A DNA stretch of 64,000 nucleotides from Nilaparvata lugens (Eukaryota; Arthropoda; Insecta; Hemiptera; Delphacidae). The notes below the pieces were generated by a model that had not been told where the DNA came from, made no database searches, and saw nothing but the letters and a program-made list of their open reading frames with translations. Below are positions 10,801 to 21,262 of this stretch, one piece after another. A program made the translations under genes and the position numbers. The stretch is from positions 26,428,070 through 26,492,069 of the forward strand of contig NC_052516.1 of NCBI RefSeq assembly GCF_014356525.2, read 5' to 3'. Positions within the stretch are counted from its first letter, which is position 1; each line of letters begins with the position of its first letter.

Positions 10801-11220
10801 AGGTTGGAATTTCACCTGTACAATTTTTATAAAATTTTAGTCCAAAATAAACATGAAAACTATAAATTTTGAATTTAGATGGCTTGGATTGATAAGTTTA
10901 TTGGAAATATTCCACTCAATTACCACTTATAACGAATAATATTAAGTTATTTAAGAAAATTTGGAACCATTCAAGAAACACAAACTTGTAAATAATCGTA
11001 ACGTTCTTGGACAAGTTTGAAAATTATCATTAAAATATCAACAAGTTATCCAGTGTTATACAGAGTGTTTATTCCGATCTGCCATTGAACAACAAGACTA
11101 ATTTTCTTCCAAACTGATCTTTCTATAACCTTTCAAAACCTTTTGAATTGAACAAGACAGATAATAGGCTTCGAGATGAAGAAGAATAGATTGTTGGGGA
11201 GAACAACAAGAAAAAGATAG
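10800..11220. other. Intergenic, no gene seen
   Basis: AT-rich sequence between a poly(A) tail and a purine microsatellite, with no feature supported. Confidence 0.5.
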
Positions 11221-11223
11221 GAG

Positions 11224-11275
11224 AGAAACAGAAGAAGGAGAAGAAGAAGAAGAAGGAGAAGAAGAAGAAGAGAAG

Positions 11276-11307
<32 letters not shown>

Positions 11308-11322
11308 GAAGACGGAGGAGGA
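11224..11322. repeat. (GAA/GGA)n polypurine microsatellite
   Basis: About 100 bp of GAA and GGA triplets on the plus strand. The minus-strand Phe/Ser-rich frame across it is an artefact. Confidence 0.9.
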
Positions 11323-11324
11323 AA

Positions 11325-12026
11325 GAGATGTTGTAGGAAAAGAAGATCTTTTAATTGTCAATCCTTACTGGGTCTATTGAGATTGGAAATCTCAAAAACA
11401 AAAGGCATGCTTTGAAGCTACAGAATACAATAATATCTTGAACACAACACAACAGCCTCCCCAATGTAATAACAATACAAAAACAGACAGCCTATTGTTC
11501 AGGTGATCGAGCAGTGTTCTTCTATTCCATTATTCTCTTTTGTTTTTCCTTCTTCTTATTTAATTCCTTCTCGACCTTCTTCCTCTTGTACTTTACTATC
11601 TTCCCTTGCACTCTACCTATTCCTGTTACTAATCATAATTTACCATGAAGAACCGTATCAGGGATCAGGGAAGTATAGGAGTTAATAGTTGATTAAATTT
11701 ATTGTTCAATGACCTAATTATTCGATATTCAAGTGGACTGAACCTTATAATATAAGTTATTCATTGTCTGGGGTACAGTTAGGTCAGTATCACAGCGTTG
11801 ATGGACTATCATCAAATGCCCTCAGTACTCATGTATGATGTCGCTATGTCAAATGAAGATAGATTTCATCCAAACTCATAGTTCAAGATTCACTACATCA
11901 AGGAAGCAAAGAAAATGAATTTAAACTGATGAAGAAGTTTGAAAAGAAGTAAAATGTGAGCTAAAAGAAAAACTGGAAGAATAATATTGAGCCGAGTACG
12001 CGGATACGCACAAACGAAAACCCACC
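11325..12026. other. Intergenic, no gene seen
   Basis: It contains a short pyrimidine-rich stretch (11520-11610) but no supported gene or repeat pair. Confidence 0.5.
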
Positions 12027-12429
12027 TTAAGGCTGTAGAAAGGCTAAAAATAAACTTTCTACTGGTGATATTTTTCAATTTTTTTCGATTTGTATATCAT
12101 CAAGATATCAAAATGGAAAAGTTTCTCAGGAAAACTCAAATGAAAGTTTTTTTTGGTAAATTGTATAACTTTCTCAAAAATTGATATTTTAAAAAGAAAA
12201 TTGTTTTGTTAAATCAAGAATACCATGAAGAATGTATCCTCTGAATCTCATGGATTTATCTCTTACCGAATTTGAAATGTCCTATCCCAAAAATTTAAAC
12301 TTCAGGTGCTCATATCTCAAAAAGTAATGATAAAAAAAATGTCTTTCTGGAAAAACGTGGAAACACATAGGAAAACTTTGAAAAATATCATCAGTAGAGA
12401 GTTCAATTATAGCCTTTGCACAGCCTTGA
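12027..12429. mobile_element. Palindromic MITE, TTAA-type, copy 1
   Basis: The left end TTAAGGCTGTAGAAAGGCTA, running on to CTTTCTACTGGTGATATTTT, is mirrored at the right by AAAATATCATCAGTAGAGAG...AGCCTTTGCACAGCCTTGA. The arms exceed 50 bp. The second copy is at 60131-60767. A TTAA edge (TTGA on the right, one change) suggests a piggyBac-like target duplication, but the superfamily is inferred only from that. Confidence 0.75.
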
Positions 12430-12439
12430 GGCCTGCATG

Positions 12440-12530
12440 TGAAAAATCGATTCATTATTTATTTATTTATTCACTTAATCATTCATTCATCATTTACAAT
12501 CAACCCAAGATTGATGATTAACAGTTCAAC
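12440..12530 (-). repeat. Retroposon-like AT tail, minus strand
   Basis: ATTCATTATTTATTTATTTA followed by TCATTCATTCATC reads on the minus strand as an AATAAATAAATAATGAATC tail. It begins about 10 bp beyond the MITE edge. The parent element is not identified. Confidence 0.4.
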
Positions 12531-14090
12531 TAAGATGTCCAATTTAGAACAGATTGGGAGACCTGAACTTGAGAAAATACAAGCGAAGAAAATCGGAATA
12601 CCAGTTTCTTCATTGGACCAAAGAAAATCAAATCTAAATATCTTTAAGTCTAGCAGGTAACCCGTGCTCTGCAAGGGTCTTATTGAAAACTTGACAAATA
12701 GTGAAAACATGAAATCTTATATAATTTGAAATGGGCCTATAACCATCCTCGGTAAATTAAGAATCTTTATGCAAAAATTCAAGTAAATCAGTCCATTAGT
12801 TCAGACTTGATGATGCATCATTCGTGAATTCCCATCCCGTACATGTATAAGCCAACTTCTTTCTTTAGTAATATTTTGGATTGAGAGAGCCGAACTCTAG
12901 AAACTTCAAGACAGACCATCCAAAATACCCGTCAAGTATGTTAGTGCACATTTGGATGGATTTTGAGTGCACTTCTGAGCCAAATGCGAGGTGAATAGTT
13001 GGTTTTGCACTGAATGAAAAGAGCAGACAGCAAACAGCAGCTGTTGGCGGTTTCAGCTAAAAGACACAAATCCTTTATGAATGGGCGATCGAGCCGGGCT
13101 TTCAACACTTGCTTACTACAGGAAGGATTAGAGAAAGAGAGAGAATTTATAGAGAATGTGGAGAGAGGAAGATATGGTACAGACTCAGAGAAAGAGAGAG
13201 AAAATGGTGGAGGAAAGAAGTGGATGAGAGAGATTTTGTTACTGAATAAACTGAATTTTGAATAAATTTCAGTTGATATTCAATATAAGATACATATTTT
13301 CTTTTTATTCTTGATGGAAACAATACCTAACAGGAACTCAAGGGAAGAAATTAATAGATGATTTGGAGAGAGAAAGATATAATACACACTGAGAGGAAGA
13401 GAGAGGAAAAGATTGAGGAACTTCTTTCTTCAGAGAGGATGAAAGCGATTTTTTTAGAGAATAATATCATTTTAATATTAATTTTTTGTATCTTTACTAG
13501 GAACAATACAATGCAATCAGAAGACTTCCTTACTACCATAAATATGTATGTTACATAAAATTAATTGTGTTCTCTTATCTGTTGTGTTTGGTTGATGAAT
13601 GATACTATTAATTAATGAGATCACACTTTGATGTGTCATTTTCTGCAGAAGCGTTGCTCCTTTTACGAAGTTTCATAAGACGAATACGTAAAGTAATACC
13701 TTACAGGTAGTTTTGAGCTTCTAAGGCCCAAATGCACCACTCTTGTGCACTATCACGGAGATTAGTCAACACTGTTCTTTTAAACCCGGAAAGTCATTAC
13801 GGATACTCATGCCTTGAATCTACCACTAAAGAACGTTACATTTTTGTATCTTAAGAAAAATCACAAGAATGATATAGATTGGATGGGAACCAACTTTGAA
13901 ATAACTTGAATAGTGAAGAATTAAGTCATCTAATTAATCCATTACAATATTGGATTGGAAGTATTGTCCATGAAAAATTTCTAAATATAGGACCAGACAA
14001 ATAAAAGAATCAAGTATCAATCATAAATGTCATTGCTTCAATTCGTATCTCCAATATATCAATTCATATCTCCAATATTCATATTTCTAT
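12531..14090. other. Intergenic; faint degenerate duplication
   Basis: Blocks near 13137-13215 (GGAGAGAGGAAGATATGGTA...) and 13362-13415 (GGAGAGAGAAAGATATAATA...) resemble each other and suggest an old tandem duplication of about 220 bp. The frame at 13014-13265 covers the first block and is not a recognisable protein. Nothing else is supported. Confidence 0.5.
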
Positions 14091-14094
14091 ATGA

Positions 14095-14185
14095 GGGTTA
14101 AATGTAGGAGAGGGCAGGCTGCGCCCTAACTTCGCCCTCCTAGGTTTTAAATAAAGGCAGCTAATCAATCAATCAATTAACATAC
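14095..14185 (+). repeat. Retroposon 3' end with (ATCA)n tail
   Basis: GGGTTAAATGTAGGAGAGGG, CTTCGCCCTCCTAGGTTTTA, then AATAAAGGCAGCTAATCAATCAATCAATTAA. A GC-richer 3' region followed by an AATAAA-like signal and a short tandem tail is typical of a LINE 3' end. Confidence 0.6.
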
Positions 14186-14211
14186 CGCTCAAGATCTTCA
14201 GAATGTTGATT

Positions 14212-14300
14212 CAAATTCCAAATTCAAATTTATTTTGTCAAATTGAAAACAATACAATGAAAACTATGAATCATAAAAATAATAGACAAGCAAGAAATAC
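14212..14300 (-). repeat. Retroposon 3' end with (TTGAAT)n-type tail, minus strand
   Basis: TTCAAATTCCAAATTCAAAT followed by TTATTTTGTCAAATTG reads on the minus strand as GACAAAATAAATTTGAATTTGGAATTTGAATC. A similar tail ends at 43872 on the plus strand. Confidence 0.5.
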
Positions 14301-14493
14301 ATATGAGATTCCACTAACACATAAACTCTTAAATTAAAAATGACTTGTTTTCTATCTGACAAAGCTAGCAAAACCTGGTTTTCTCATGATTTATGAGAAA
14401 AGACTCAAGATGGGAACCTAAATTGTAATGGGCTTAAACAGTACTATTAGAGTACGAACTTTTAACAGATACCACGAGATAGCTGGCTGATAG

Positions 14494-14808
14494 CTAAGGG
14501 CCATATTATGCTAGCACTACATTTAATGCTAAACCACGTTCACTTGTAGATATGGTTGCATTCATCATAATCTGTTTCATACGGGGTTCAAACTAACAGC
14601 TGACATTTCTCCGTTTGAACTAAATATCTGCATACAGGCCTTAGATATGGAACTATAACGTTTGCACAGTCAAAGCTTGAACTATATTCAATCAGCTGGT
14701 GGCTTGAACTAAAAATGGACAACATCATAATGAACAAGACTTGATATGGATTCAATCCAGTTCATAATGCAATTTAGTTTAAACTGATACTGTGCAAACG
14801 GCCCTTAG
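14494..14808. mobile_element. Possible MITE with short imperfect termini
   Basis: CTAAGGGCC at the left and GGCCCTTAG-like ACGGCCCTTAG at the right form short inverted ends. The interior contains several related GTTCAAACTAA- and TTGAACTAAA-like words in both orientations. This is weaker than the other foldback elements in the window. Confidence 0.4.
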
Positions 14809-15011
14809 TCAAAAATCATGAATACCCCTACAAAAGTGGTTTGTGGTATGACGAAATCCACAAAACACTACGACAAAATAATTCCAAGACCTTTACATTC
14901 TAGAATGAGAGAATAAAAATGTACAGACGTTAACAAGAAAAATATGAATAAAAGATTCAAAAGTGTAAGATGAAAAATGGAGAGAATTTTGAGAAAAAAA
15001 GGAACGAAAAC

Positions 15012-16322
15012 TTGTATCTCGACGTACAGGTTGATTTGGGATGGTGGGAGGAGGAGAGGTGGTGGTGAAGAGGAGGAGTGGAAGAGGATAGGGAGGAGGA
15101 GGATAAATGATAATGTGATTAAAAAAAGAGAAATACTTTAATATTCATAACGTTGGCTGGAGTCTTCCATAATATCAGCTGGACATTAGTCTACTGGAAC
15201 ACGTATGGAAATTGTGTAGTCTTATATTCTTATCAAGAACAAAAAAAGGTGAATATGATTTTTGACGGTTTTTGAAAACGTTTAATCGTTGGAAGAGGGG
15301 AAAGGTTAGGATGAGAAGGGGGAGAAGTTGGAGGAGAAAAGAGAATGGGATGAGAAAGCAGAGAAGACAGAAGATGATGCTAAGGAGGAGAAACAGTAAA
15401 GATAAGAAGGGAAAGAGGAGAAGGAGTCGGAGAAGGAATTGATATTGGTCTAGAAGGAGAAGAAGATGATGATGATGAGAAACAAGTGCAGAAAAACAGA
15501 AGATGATGTTAAGAAGAAGGATCAGTAAATACATGAAGGAAGAGGAGATGAGGGAGAAGGAGTGGGATGAGAAAGAGATATTATTTCTGAAGGAGGAAAA
15601 GAGGATGAAAATGAGGAAAAATAAGAGAAGAAAGAAGAAATGTTGAGAGGAAGAAGAGAAGATGGATAAGAACGATGAGGATCAGGGGCGAAACAGTAGG
15701 TGTGGGAAGATAAGAGAAAGGAGGAAATACGATAAAAAAAGACGAAAAGGAAAACTGAGAAGAGAAATGAAGGGAAAATGGTAGAAATAGAAGAAAATCG
15801 AATCGGAATTGAGAGATAAAAGAAAGAGAAGGAAGAAGAACATGCAAGAAGATAAGTACTGGATGAAGAAAGAAGAGGTAACACCACATTGAACATTGTT
15901 ATCGGTATTAGAAAGAGAATAGGGTAGATGTAGGAGAGTAGGAAAATTAGGTAAGTGAAGAGAAGAGAAATTGAAAGGAATAACAAGGAAACAGGAAGAA
16001 ATTTTGAATAAGAGAACAAAGAGATAATTGAAGAGAAATAAGAGATAAAAGAGTAGAAAACAGATACATTTTAGAAGAAAGGCTGCAGAAGGAGGAGACA
16101 AAGAAGAAGAGGAATGAGAGTAAAGAAGTGAGAAACAGAATGAAGAATGGAAAATAAAGTGGTGACTGAGGAAATATAGGAGAAACGAAATGATAGAGAA
16201 GATCATAGAATAAGACGAGCAAGGGAAGACGAAGGAGAAGCTTAAAGACGAGAAGGACTAGAGGAAGAAGAACAAGAAGGAGAGGGAGGAGGAGAAGGAA
16301 GAGAAAGAAGAGGAGAGGTGTC
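15012..16322. repeat. 1.3-kb polypurine tract (GA-rich, G+A strand plus)
   Basis: Nearly continuous GGA, GAA and AGA words run on the plus strand with only scattered pyrimidines, notably a cleaner interval from 15290 to 16310. It generates five overlapping minus-strand open frames of 100-174 codons, all Ser/Leu/Phe runs and mutually overlapping in different frames. Those frames are artefacts of strand bias. Confidence 0.85.
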
Positions 16323-16970
16323 CTATGACTGTGTTCAGGCGCCAAGCTCAATGTTCGTATAATTTATTGCATTAAAAAGACGAAAAAATGTATATTAGAT
16401 GTTTATGTTGGTAGAATGGCTATAAAATACCTGGGAATGCGTATTCGACATCAAGAAAATAAGAAAATGACGAGGAAGAAGAAACAGAAAGAAGGGGAGG
16501 GGCGAGAAGGGAAGAAGGAAAATGAGGAGAGAATAAATTTGTGCTTTAGTAACTCGTGTGTGTATATAGTGGACAAAAAAGGACACTCAAATGAGACTTA
16601 TGGAAACGAGGGTTGCTCCAAGTTCATGCTTGGAAAAATGGGAATGGAGAGAGAAAGACAGAGAAAAGAATTTGAAGAAGGATCACAATAAAAAAGTGAT
16701 AGCAGGATAAATTGAGTGGAATGTGAACGAAATTAAAGGGGAGGATGTAGACTTGTCATTAGTAGGTAAAGCAGTTAATTTTAGATGCCAGATGATTTTA
16801 TTAAACTTTAACAACATTTGCGAATTCCACTACTCACATTCAGAACGTTTTGCTTGTGATATTCAGCCTGAAGTAATGTTTTAGGAAATAGTATAGTATT
16901 TCATTTGGGATATCGCGTTGTTACTATGGAAGTTTGTTATTAATTCTACCATTCATGTTCATCATGATTA
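16323..16970. other. Intergenic, no gene seen
   Basis: A GA-rich patch lies at 16465-16535. The rest is unremarkable AT-rich sequence. Confidence 0.5.
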
Positions 16971-16971
16971 T

Positions 16972-17350
16972 TGTAGTTTTCTCCTCATCAATCATAGTAA
17001 GAATGTAGATAAGGTAGCTTCTTTTGAACAGCTCTACTATCGGTCAGGTGTCCCTGTTAGAAGCTCTAAAATCAGTTGGAATTGAATAAGAATCTAGTCT
17101 CATCCTCCTCATTATCTACTAGAAATGTCTAGGCACATTTGTTCATTACACATTATCCAATATTCATCATAATAACTATTTGTAGTTTTTTCTCTCAATC
17201 ATAACAAGAATATAGAAGATTGCTTGTTTTGAACATCTTATTATATGACAATTGCCTTTGTAAGGAGCTAACTAATAAAATCAGTTAAAATTGGATAGAA
17301 ATCTAGTCATATACTCCTCATTACAAATGTGAAAGCCTAGGCCCATGTTG
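16972..17350. repeat. Old tandem duplication, about 212-bp unit x 2
   Basis: TGTAGTTTTCTCCTCATCAA...AATCATAGTAAGAATGTAGA (16972 onward) is repeated, diverged, from 17184: TGTAGTTTTTTCTCTCAATC...ATAACAAGAATATAGAAGA. Later matching blocks are AAATCAGTTGGAATTG/AAATCAGTTAAAATTG and GAATCTAGTC/GAAATCTAGTC. The level of divergence points to an old event. Confidence 0.75.
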
Positions 17351-17696
17351 GCATAATACATGGCTGAAACAATAAAAATTGTACAATCAATCGTAATTGG
17401 TCAAAATTTACCAAAATTGATATACATTTATCCTGGGGTTTCATAGCTTAATTCAGGGTGAAGAAACAATAATAGTCTGATTATTATTCCAGAAAACTTT
17501 GTTCATTATCAAAAAATCAAAGATTATTCTTTGATATTTCAGATATGTTGATCAATTATGAATTTATATGGAGAAAGAATGACTTAAATCTCTCAGAGAC
17601 TGTGGAAATGATTATATCACAAAAAATAGAAGTCCAAGAGACAACACATTATATCTGTAAATATCTGTAAAATCACTGCACTCACTTGAACTAATG

Positions 17697-17770
17697 AATG
17701 GATAAAGTAGATTGAATAAAGTAGATGAATAAAGTAGATTGAATAAAGTATATGAATAAAGTAGATTAAA
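17697..17770. repeat. Short tandem repeat, GAATAAAGTAGATT unit
   Basis: The words AAAGTAGATTGAATA and AAAGTAGATGAATA alternate for about five units. Confidence 0.8.
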
Positions 17771-18086
17771 TATGATGGAAGGCTTTCATTGAATACATTG
17801 AATGCAGTAGTAGAGCAAAAAACTTGATCGAGAGCTAATCTGAATGGAGAGTGGTTACAATTTATATAATTTTGTTACTATATTGAGGTCCACTTTATAA
17901 TGGCAGTGTTTGATTAGCAATGGTATTGCTATCCTTGTCTATCATTCAACGAAGCAGATAGCGCTATCTCTTTCTCACTTTGCTCTGTTGCTAAATTGTC
18001 TTTTAACAATGTAGAATTTTAAATTAATTCAAAAAATATTCCATCTTAATTATGAAAATTCATAATGAAATCATTGAAAATAGCTA

Positions 18087-18157
18087 TTTATCGCTCGCGC
18101 AAAACAGTTATCACGCGACGCGAAGTGGAGCGTGATAATTTTGCAGGAGCGATAAAG
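18087..18157. repeat. GC-richer hairpin within nested insertion
   Basis: TTTATCGCTCGCGCAAAA at the left is mirrored by TTTTGCAGGAGCGATAAA at the right, with GTTATCACGC/GCGTGATAA inside. The stem is about 27 bp around a short loop (GACGCGAAGTGGA). It is markedly GC-richer than its surroundings. Confidence 0.75.
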
Positions 18158-18174
18158 AAGCATTACATACAAAA

Positions 18175-18462
18175 TTTTTCTACAACTGCCCAAACCTGTT
18201 AAATTACTTATATCGGCGGAGTTACAATTACCGACTTTTTAGGTTAAGATCTGACTTTTTGGCGAGCTGCTTACAATCAGCTGATTAGGGAGCGTAAAGA
18301 AACTCTTCTGCGCATGTGCGAATGATTTGGGAGCGTAAAGTAAATCTACTGCGCATGCGCGGATGGTTAACGAGCGAAAAAGTAGATTCTCCTCAGAAAT
18401 AGGCTGTTTTACGAGGATAATTGAGTGTGTAAATTCTTTCTTTATGCGCAGTTGTAGAAAAA
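18175..18462. mobile_element. Nested MITE with TTTTTCTACAACTGC termini
   Basis: TTTTTCTACAACTGCCCA at 18175 mirrors TGCGCAGTTGTAGAAAAA ending at 18462. The interior holds two direct AGCGTAAAG...CTGCGCATG-type blocks, near 18291 and 18331. It lies inside the GTGAGGTCCAC element and is therefore younger than that copy. Confidence 0.7.
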
Positions 18463-18930
18463 TATAATCTCTCGCTCACTAAAATATGATTGATTATTTT
18501 AAACGGGAATGAACAGTTAATATTACATCAATAAACCTGTATCAGATACCGTCTTTAGAAGGCATTGACAAGATTGAAGATCGGCAACGTTGTTCTCCCA
18601 TCTTTCTCCTTTGTCATTATAATGTGGACCTCACTAAAGGCAGATTTGTACTCTTTGAAGAGTTATGATAAAACTGTGAACTTGATGCACTGTGTAAACG
18701 CGGTGTTTTTTTCACTCAAGCTTGGCATATCATAGATTGAACGAAAATTTTGATAAGCATTCCTTGGGAACAACGCAGAAACTTTATAAGAAATCCAGAA
18801 ATCAATACTAAGGTATGAGAAATCTATCCTGAATAATCATTGAACTCAGGATTTTCCTAAGATCCCACATTTTCGACCCTCAAGATCCACCCCCAATCAC
18901 TGATCCCTGCCCCTAAAAGCATTGACAACC

Positions 18931-18993
18931 AGTGGTTCACCGCAAGGATGTGTGTTAGGTCCATTCATCTATTTCCTCTTGAGATCTGCACAC
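18931..18993 (+). pseudogene. LINE reverse transcriptase scrap (GSPQGCVLGP motif)
   Basis: In the frame starting at 18931 the translation reads S-G-S-P-Q-G-C-V-L-G-P-F-I-Y-F-L-L before a stop. This matches the conserved RT motif B region of non-LTR retrotransposons ([GS]xPQGxxLxPxL). No extended RT frame surrounds it, so it is a short degenerate relic. The clade cannot be set from so little sequence. Confidence 0.55.
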
Positions 18994-19124
18994 TAAAAAC
19001 CTTTCCATTGTACAACAAGCTCGTACCCAGGAAACAAGAGTAACTCAATACGTTCCAGAAGCAGATCTAATACCTCTTTTGATCACTAAACCACTAGAAG
19101 CCCAATGTTACAAAAGTTTTCAAA

Positions 19125-19157
19125 CTTGTAGACTTCTGAAAAGCCTTCGATGCGGCT
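19125..19157 (+). pseudogene. Possible LINE RT motif A scrap (LVDF*KAFDA)
   Basis: The frame from 19125 reads L-V-D-F-stop-K-A-F-D-A-A, close to the RT motif A pattern [VL]DFxKAFD with a stop in the variable position. It lies downstream of the motif B scrap, the reverse of the order in an intact RT, so the two are from different copies or rearranged. The match is short and could be chance. Confidence 0.35.
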
Positions 19158-19159
19158 AG

Positions 19160-19925
19160 TTTTCGGGTATGTTTACAATACGCCTACTTCTGAATCTTGG
19201 AGAAAAAATGTATCAATTCCGCTCGGTCGCGTTTTGAGTAGACACAAAGAATCTCAACAGAGTTCTGTTGTGGCAAGTATGGTTTCATCTTCAGTTGGCA
19301 GTATGTACAGTGGTTGTCCAACAGCAATAAGAATGTTTGTTGTTGGAAGTTGTTGTAGATTCAAGGAGCGAAAACGTGTGAGGGACAGCTGACAAAGTAA
19401 ACAAGATGTAGGAGCCGTAGTCGAGTGGATCATTGTAGCTCTATAACATGCATTTCTACAATAGGTTGTAAGGTTGAATTATATCTAGTGATAAAAAGGT
19501 ATTTCAAGTGTATCCTGTGATAAAAAAGTGTATTTTTGTATATTTCAAATACTATGAAAATGACATCTTGAACGGAGATTAAGGATGAAGGAGAAAACTA
19601 AACGATCAGTTGTTCGTTTAAACCAGTAGTGGAACAAATTATGATGAATGGTACTATGAATATATTCTTGTGAACCTAGCATTAAACGTGAATGGTTCAT
19701 TTGATCTTCAAACGCATACTGCTAGGATAAGAATTTCAGGACTTGTCTATTGTTTCTTCTCTTTCATTTGATAAGTGCAGTAATCAATGAATTTATACAG
19801 TTTTGGATCATCACCTTGATCGCGAAAAATAGGAATCACATTATCAAAGCGCTTGATAGTCTAAACTATATTCTAGGTAGCACTGGTCGATCTGTGACTC
19901 TCATTGAGGATAATACCGTATTAAA
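19160..19925. other. Intergenic, no gene recognised
   Basis: The frames at 19150-19392 (80 codons) and 19750-19962 (70 codons) resemble no family I know and have no clear splice context. Confidence 0.5.
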
Positions 19926-19931
19926 AGATGA

Positions 19932-20011
19932 TCACGTGACTCAGTCAGTGGATGTCACGTGACCACAGCTCCTCGAACAAACAGAAGTGTGATTGGACAG
20001 CTCTCACCAAT
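19932..20011. promoter_or_regulatory. Cluster of two CACGTG E-boxes and two CCAAT boxes
   Basis: TCACGTGAC occurs at 19932-19940 and GTCACGTGAC at 19954-19963, two turns of helix apart. An inverted CCAAT box (ATTGG, in GATTGGAC at 19991) and a direct one (CCAAT, 20007-20011) follow within 50 bp. GTCACGTGAC is the palindromic core bound by MITF/TFE and USF-type bHLH-ZIP factors, and CCAAT is the NF-Y site. The combination suggests a promoter or enhancer, but no gene on either side can be tied to it. Confidence 0.4.
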
Positions 20012-20086
20012 ATAACAACTACAAGCTTAACACGAAATGCAATCCAAACCCTCAATCCTAATTGAATAAAGTCGATAAGTGGATAA

Positions 20087-21262
20087 GGGTGTGGAGAGAG
20101 AAGTGGAAAAATAAGAAGTAGGTGAAGAGGAGGAGCAGAAAAAAGGAGAAGGAGAAGGAAAAGAAGGAAGAGGAGAGAGGTGAGGGAAAGGTGGAGAAGA
20201 AAGGGAGGAGGAGAAGCAGGAGGAGGGGGAGGAGTAGGTGAAGAAGAATGGGGAGAGGGAGAAGGAGAAAGGGGAGTGAGAGGAGTAGAGAGATGAGGAA
20301 GAGGTGAAGAAGAGAAAAAATAAAAAGAATGAGCTAGTGTGAAGAGGAATATAACGATAATATGAGAAAGGGTTTAAGAAGGAAGTAGGAGAAGAAGTGG
20401 AAGAAGAAGAGGATAAAGTGGAAAAGATGAAGAAGGAGAAAAAAACAAGAATGAGGACAAGGAGAAGAACATAACAAGAGCAATGACAAAGAAAGTACAA
20501 GAGAAACAAGAAGGAAAATGGTAGAAGGGAAAGAAAAAGGAGAAGGCGAAGTAGAAGAAGAAGAAGAAGAAGAAGAAGAAGAAGAAGACGAAGAAAACTG
20601 GAGAGGAAGGAGAAGAAATAGAAGAAGAAGAAGAAGAGAAAAGAAGAAGAAGAAGAAGAGAAGAAGAAGAAAAGAAGAAGAAGAAGAAGAAGAAGAAGAA
20701 GAAGAAGAAGAAGAAGAAGAAGAGAAGAGAAGAAGAAGAGAAGAAGAAGAAGAAGGAAGAAGAAGAAGTTGAAGAAGAAGAAGAAGAGAAGAGAAGAAGA
20801 AGAAGAAGAAGAAGAAGAAGAAGAAGAAGAAGAAGAAGAAGAAAAAGAAGAAGAAGAAGCAGAAGCAGACGAAGAAAACTGGAGAGGAAGGAGAAGAAAT
20901 AGAAGAAGAAGAAGAAGAAGATGAAAGAGAAAAACAAGAGAAAGAAGAAAAACAAGAATAAGAGGAAGATGGGTACATGAAGAAGAACAAGAGGAAGAAG
21001 AACAACAACAAAAATAACAACCACTACTACAACAACAGCAAAAAAAGAAAAAGAAGAAGAAGATGAAAGAGAATAGGATGGAAGAGAAATAAAAGAAATG
21101 AAAGAAAAGAGGAAGATGGGTACATGAAGAAGAACAAGAGGAAGAAGAACAACAACAAAAATAACAACCACTACTACAACAACAGCAAAAAAAGAAAAAG
21201 AAGAAGAGATGAAGAACTAGAAAATTGAAAAGAAAATAAGAATTGAGTGGAAAGGGGAAGAC
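20087..21262. repeat. 1.2-kb polypurine tract with internal duplications
   Basis: (GAA)n and (GGA)n words dominate the plus strand, almost pure from 20515 to 20945. Internal direct duplications include AACTGGAGAGGAAGGAGAAG at about 20596 and 20877, and AGAGGAAGATGGGTACATGA at 20961 and about 21109, the latter followed by the same AACAACAACAAAAATAACAA block. ACGATAATATGA also occurs near both ends (20353 and 21265). The large minus-strand frames of 427, 265 and 228 codons are poly-Ser/Phe/Leu artefacts. Confidence 0.9.

Larger units (their letters stand above)
17879..18637. mobile_element. TIR element, GTGAGGTCCAC family, copy 2, with nested insertion
   Basis: The left end TATTGAGGTCCACTTTATAA mirrors the right end TTATAATGTGGACCTCACTA. 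The left arm matches 8452-8560, including GCAGTGTTTGATTGGCAATG with one change. The right arm matches 8692-8801. It is about 400 bp longer than copy 1 because extra foldback DNA sits between the arms (18087-18462). Confidence 0.8.

Noticed and set aside
15175..16351. Five overlapping minus-strand frames of 102-174 codons
   Set aside because: All lie in the 1.3-kb purine tract, are hydrophobic low-complexity, and overlap in several frames at once, as expected from pyrimidine-only codons.
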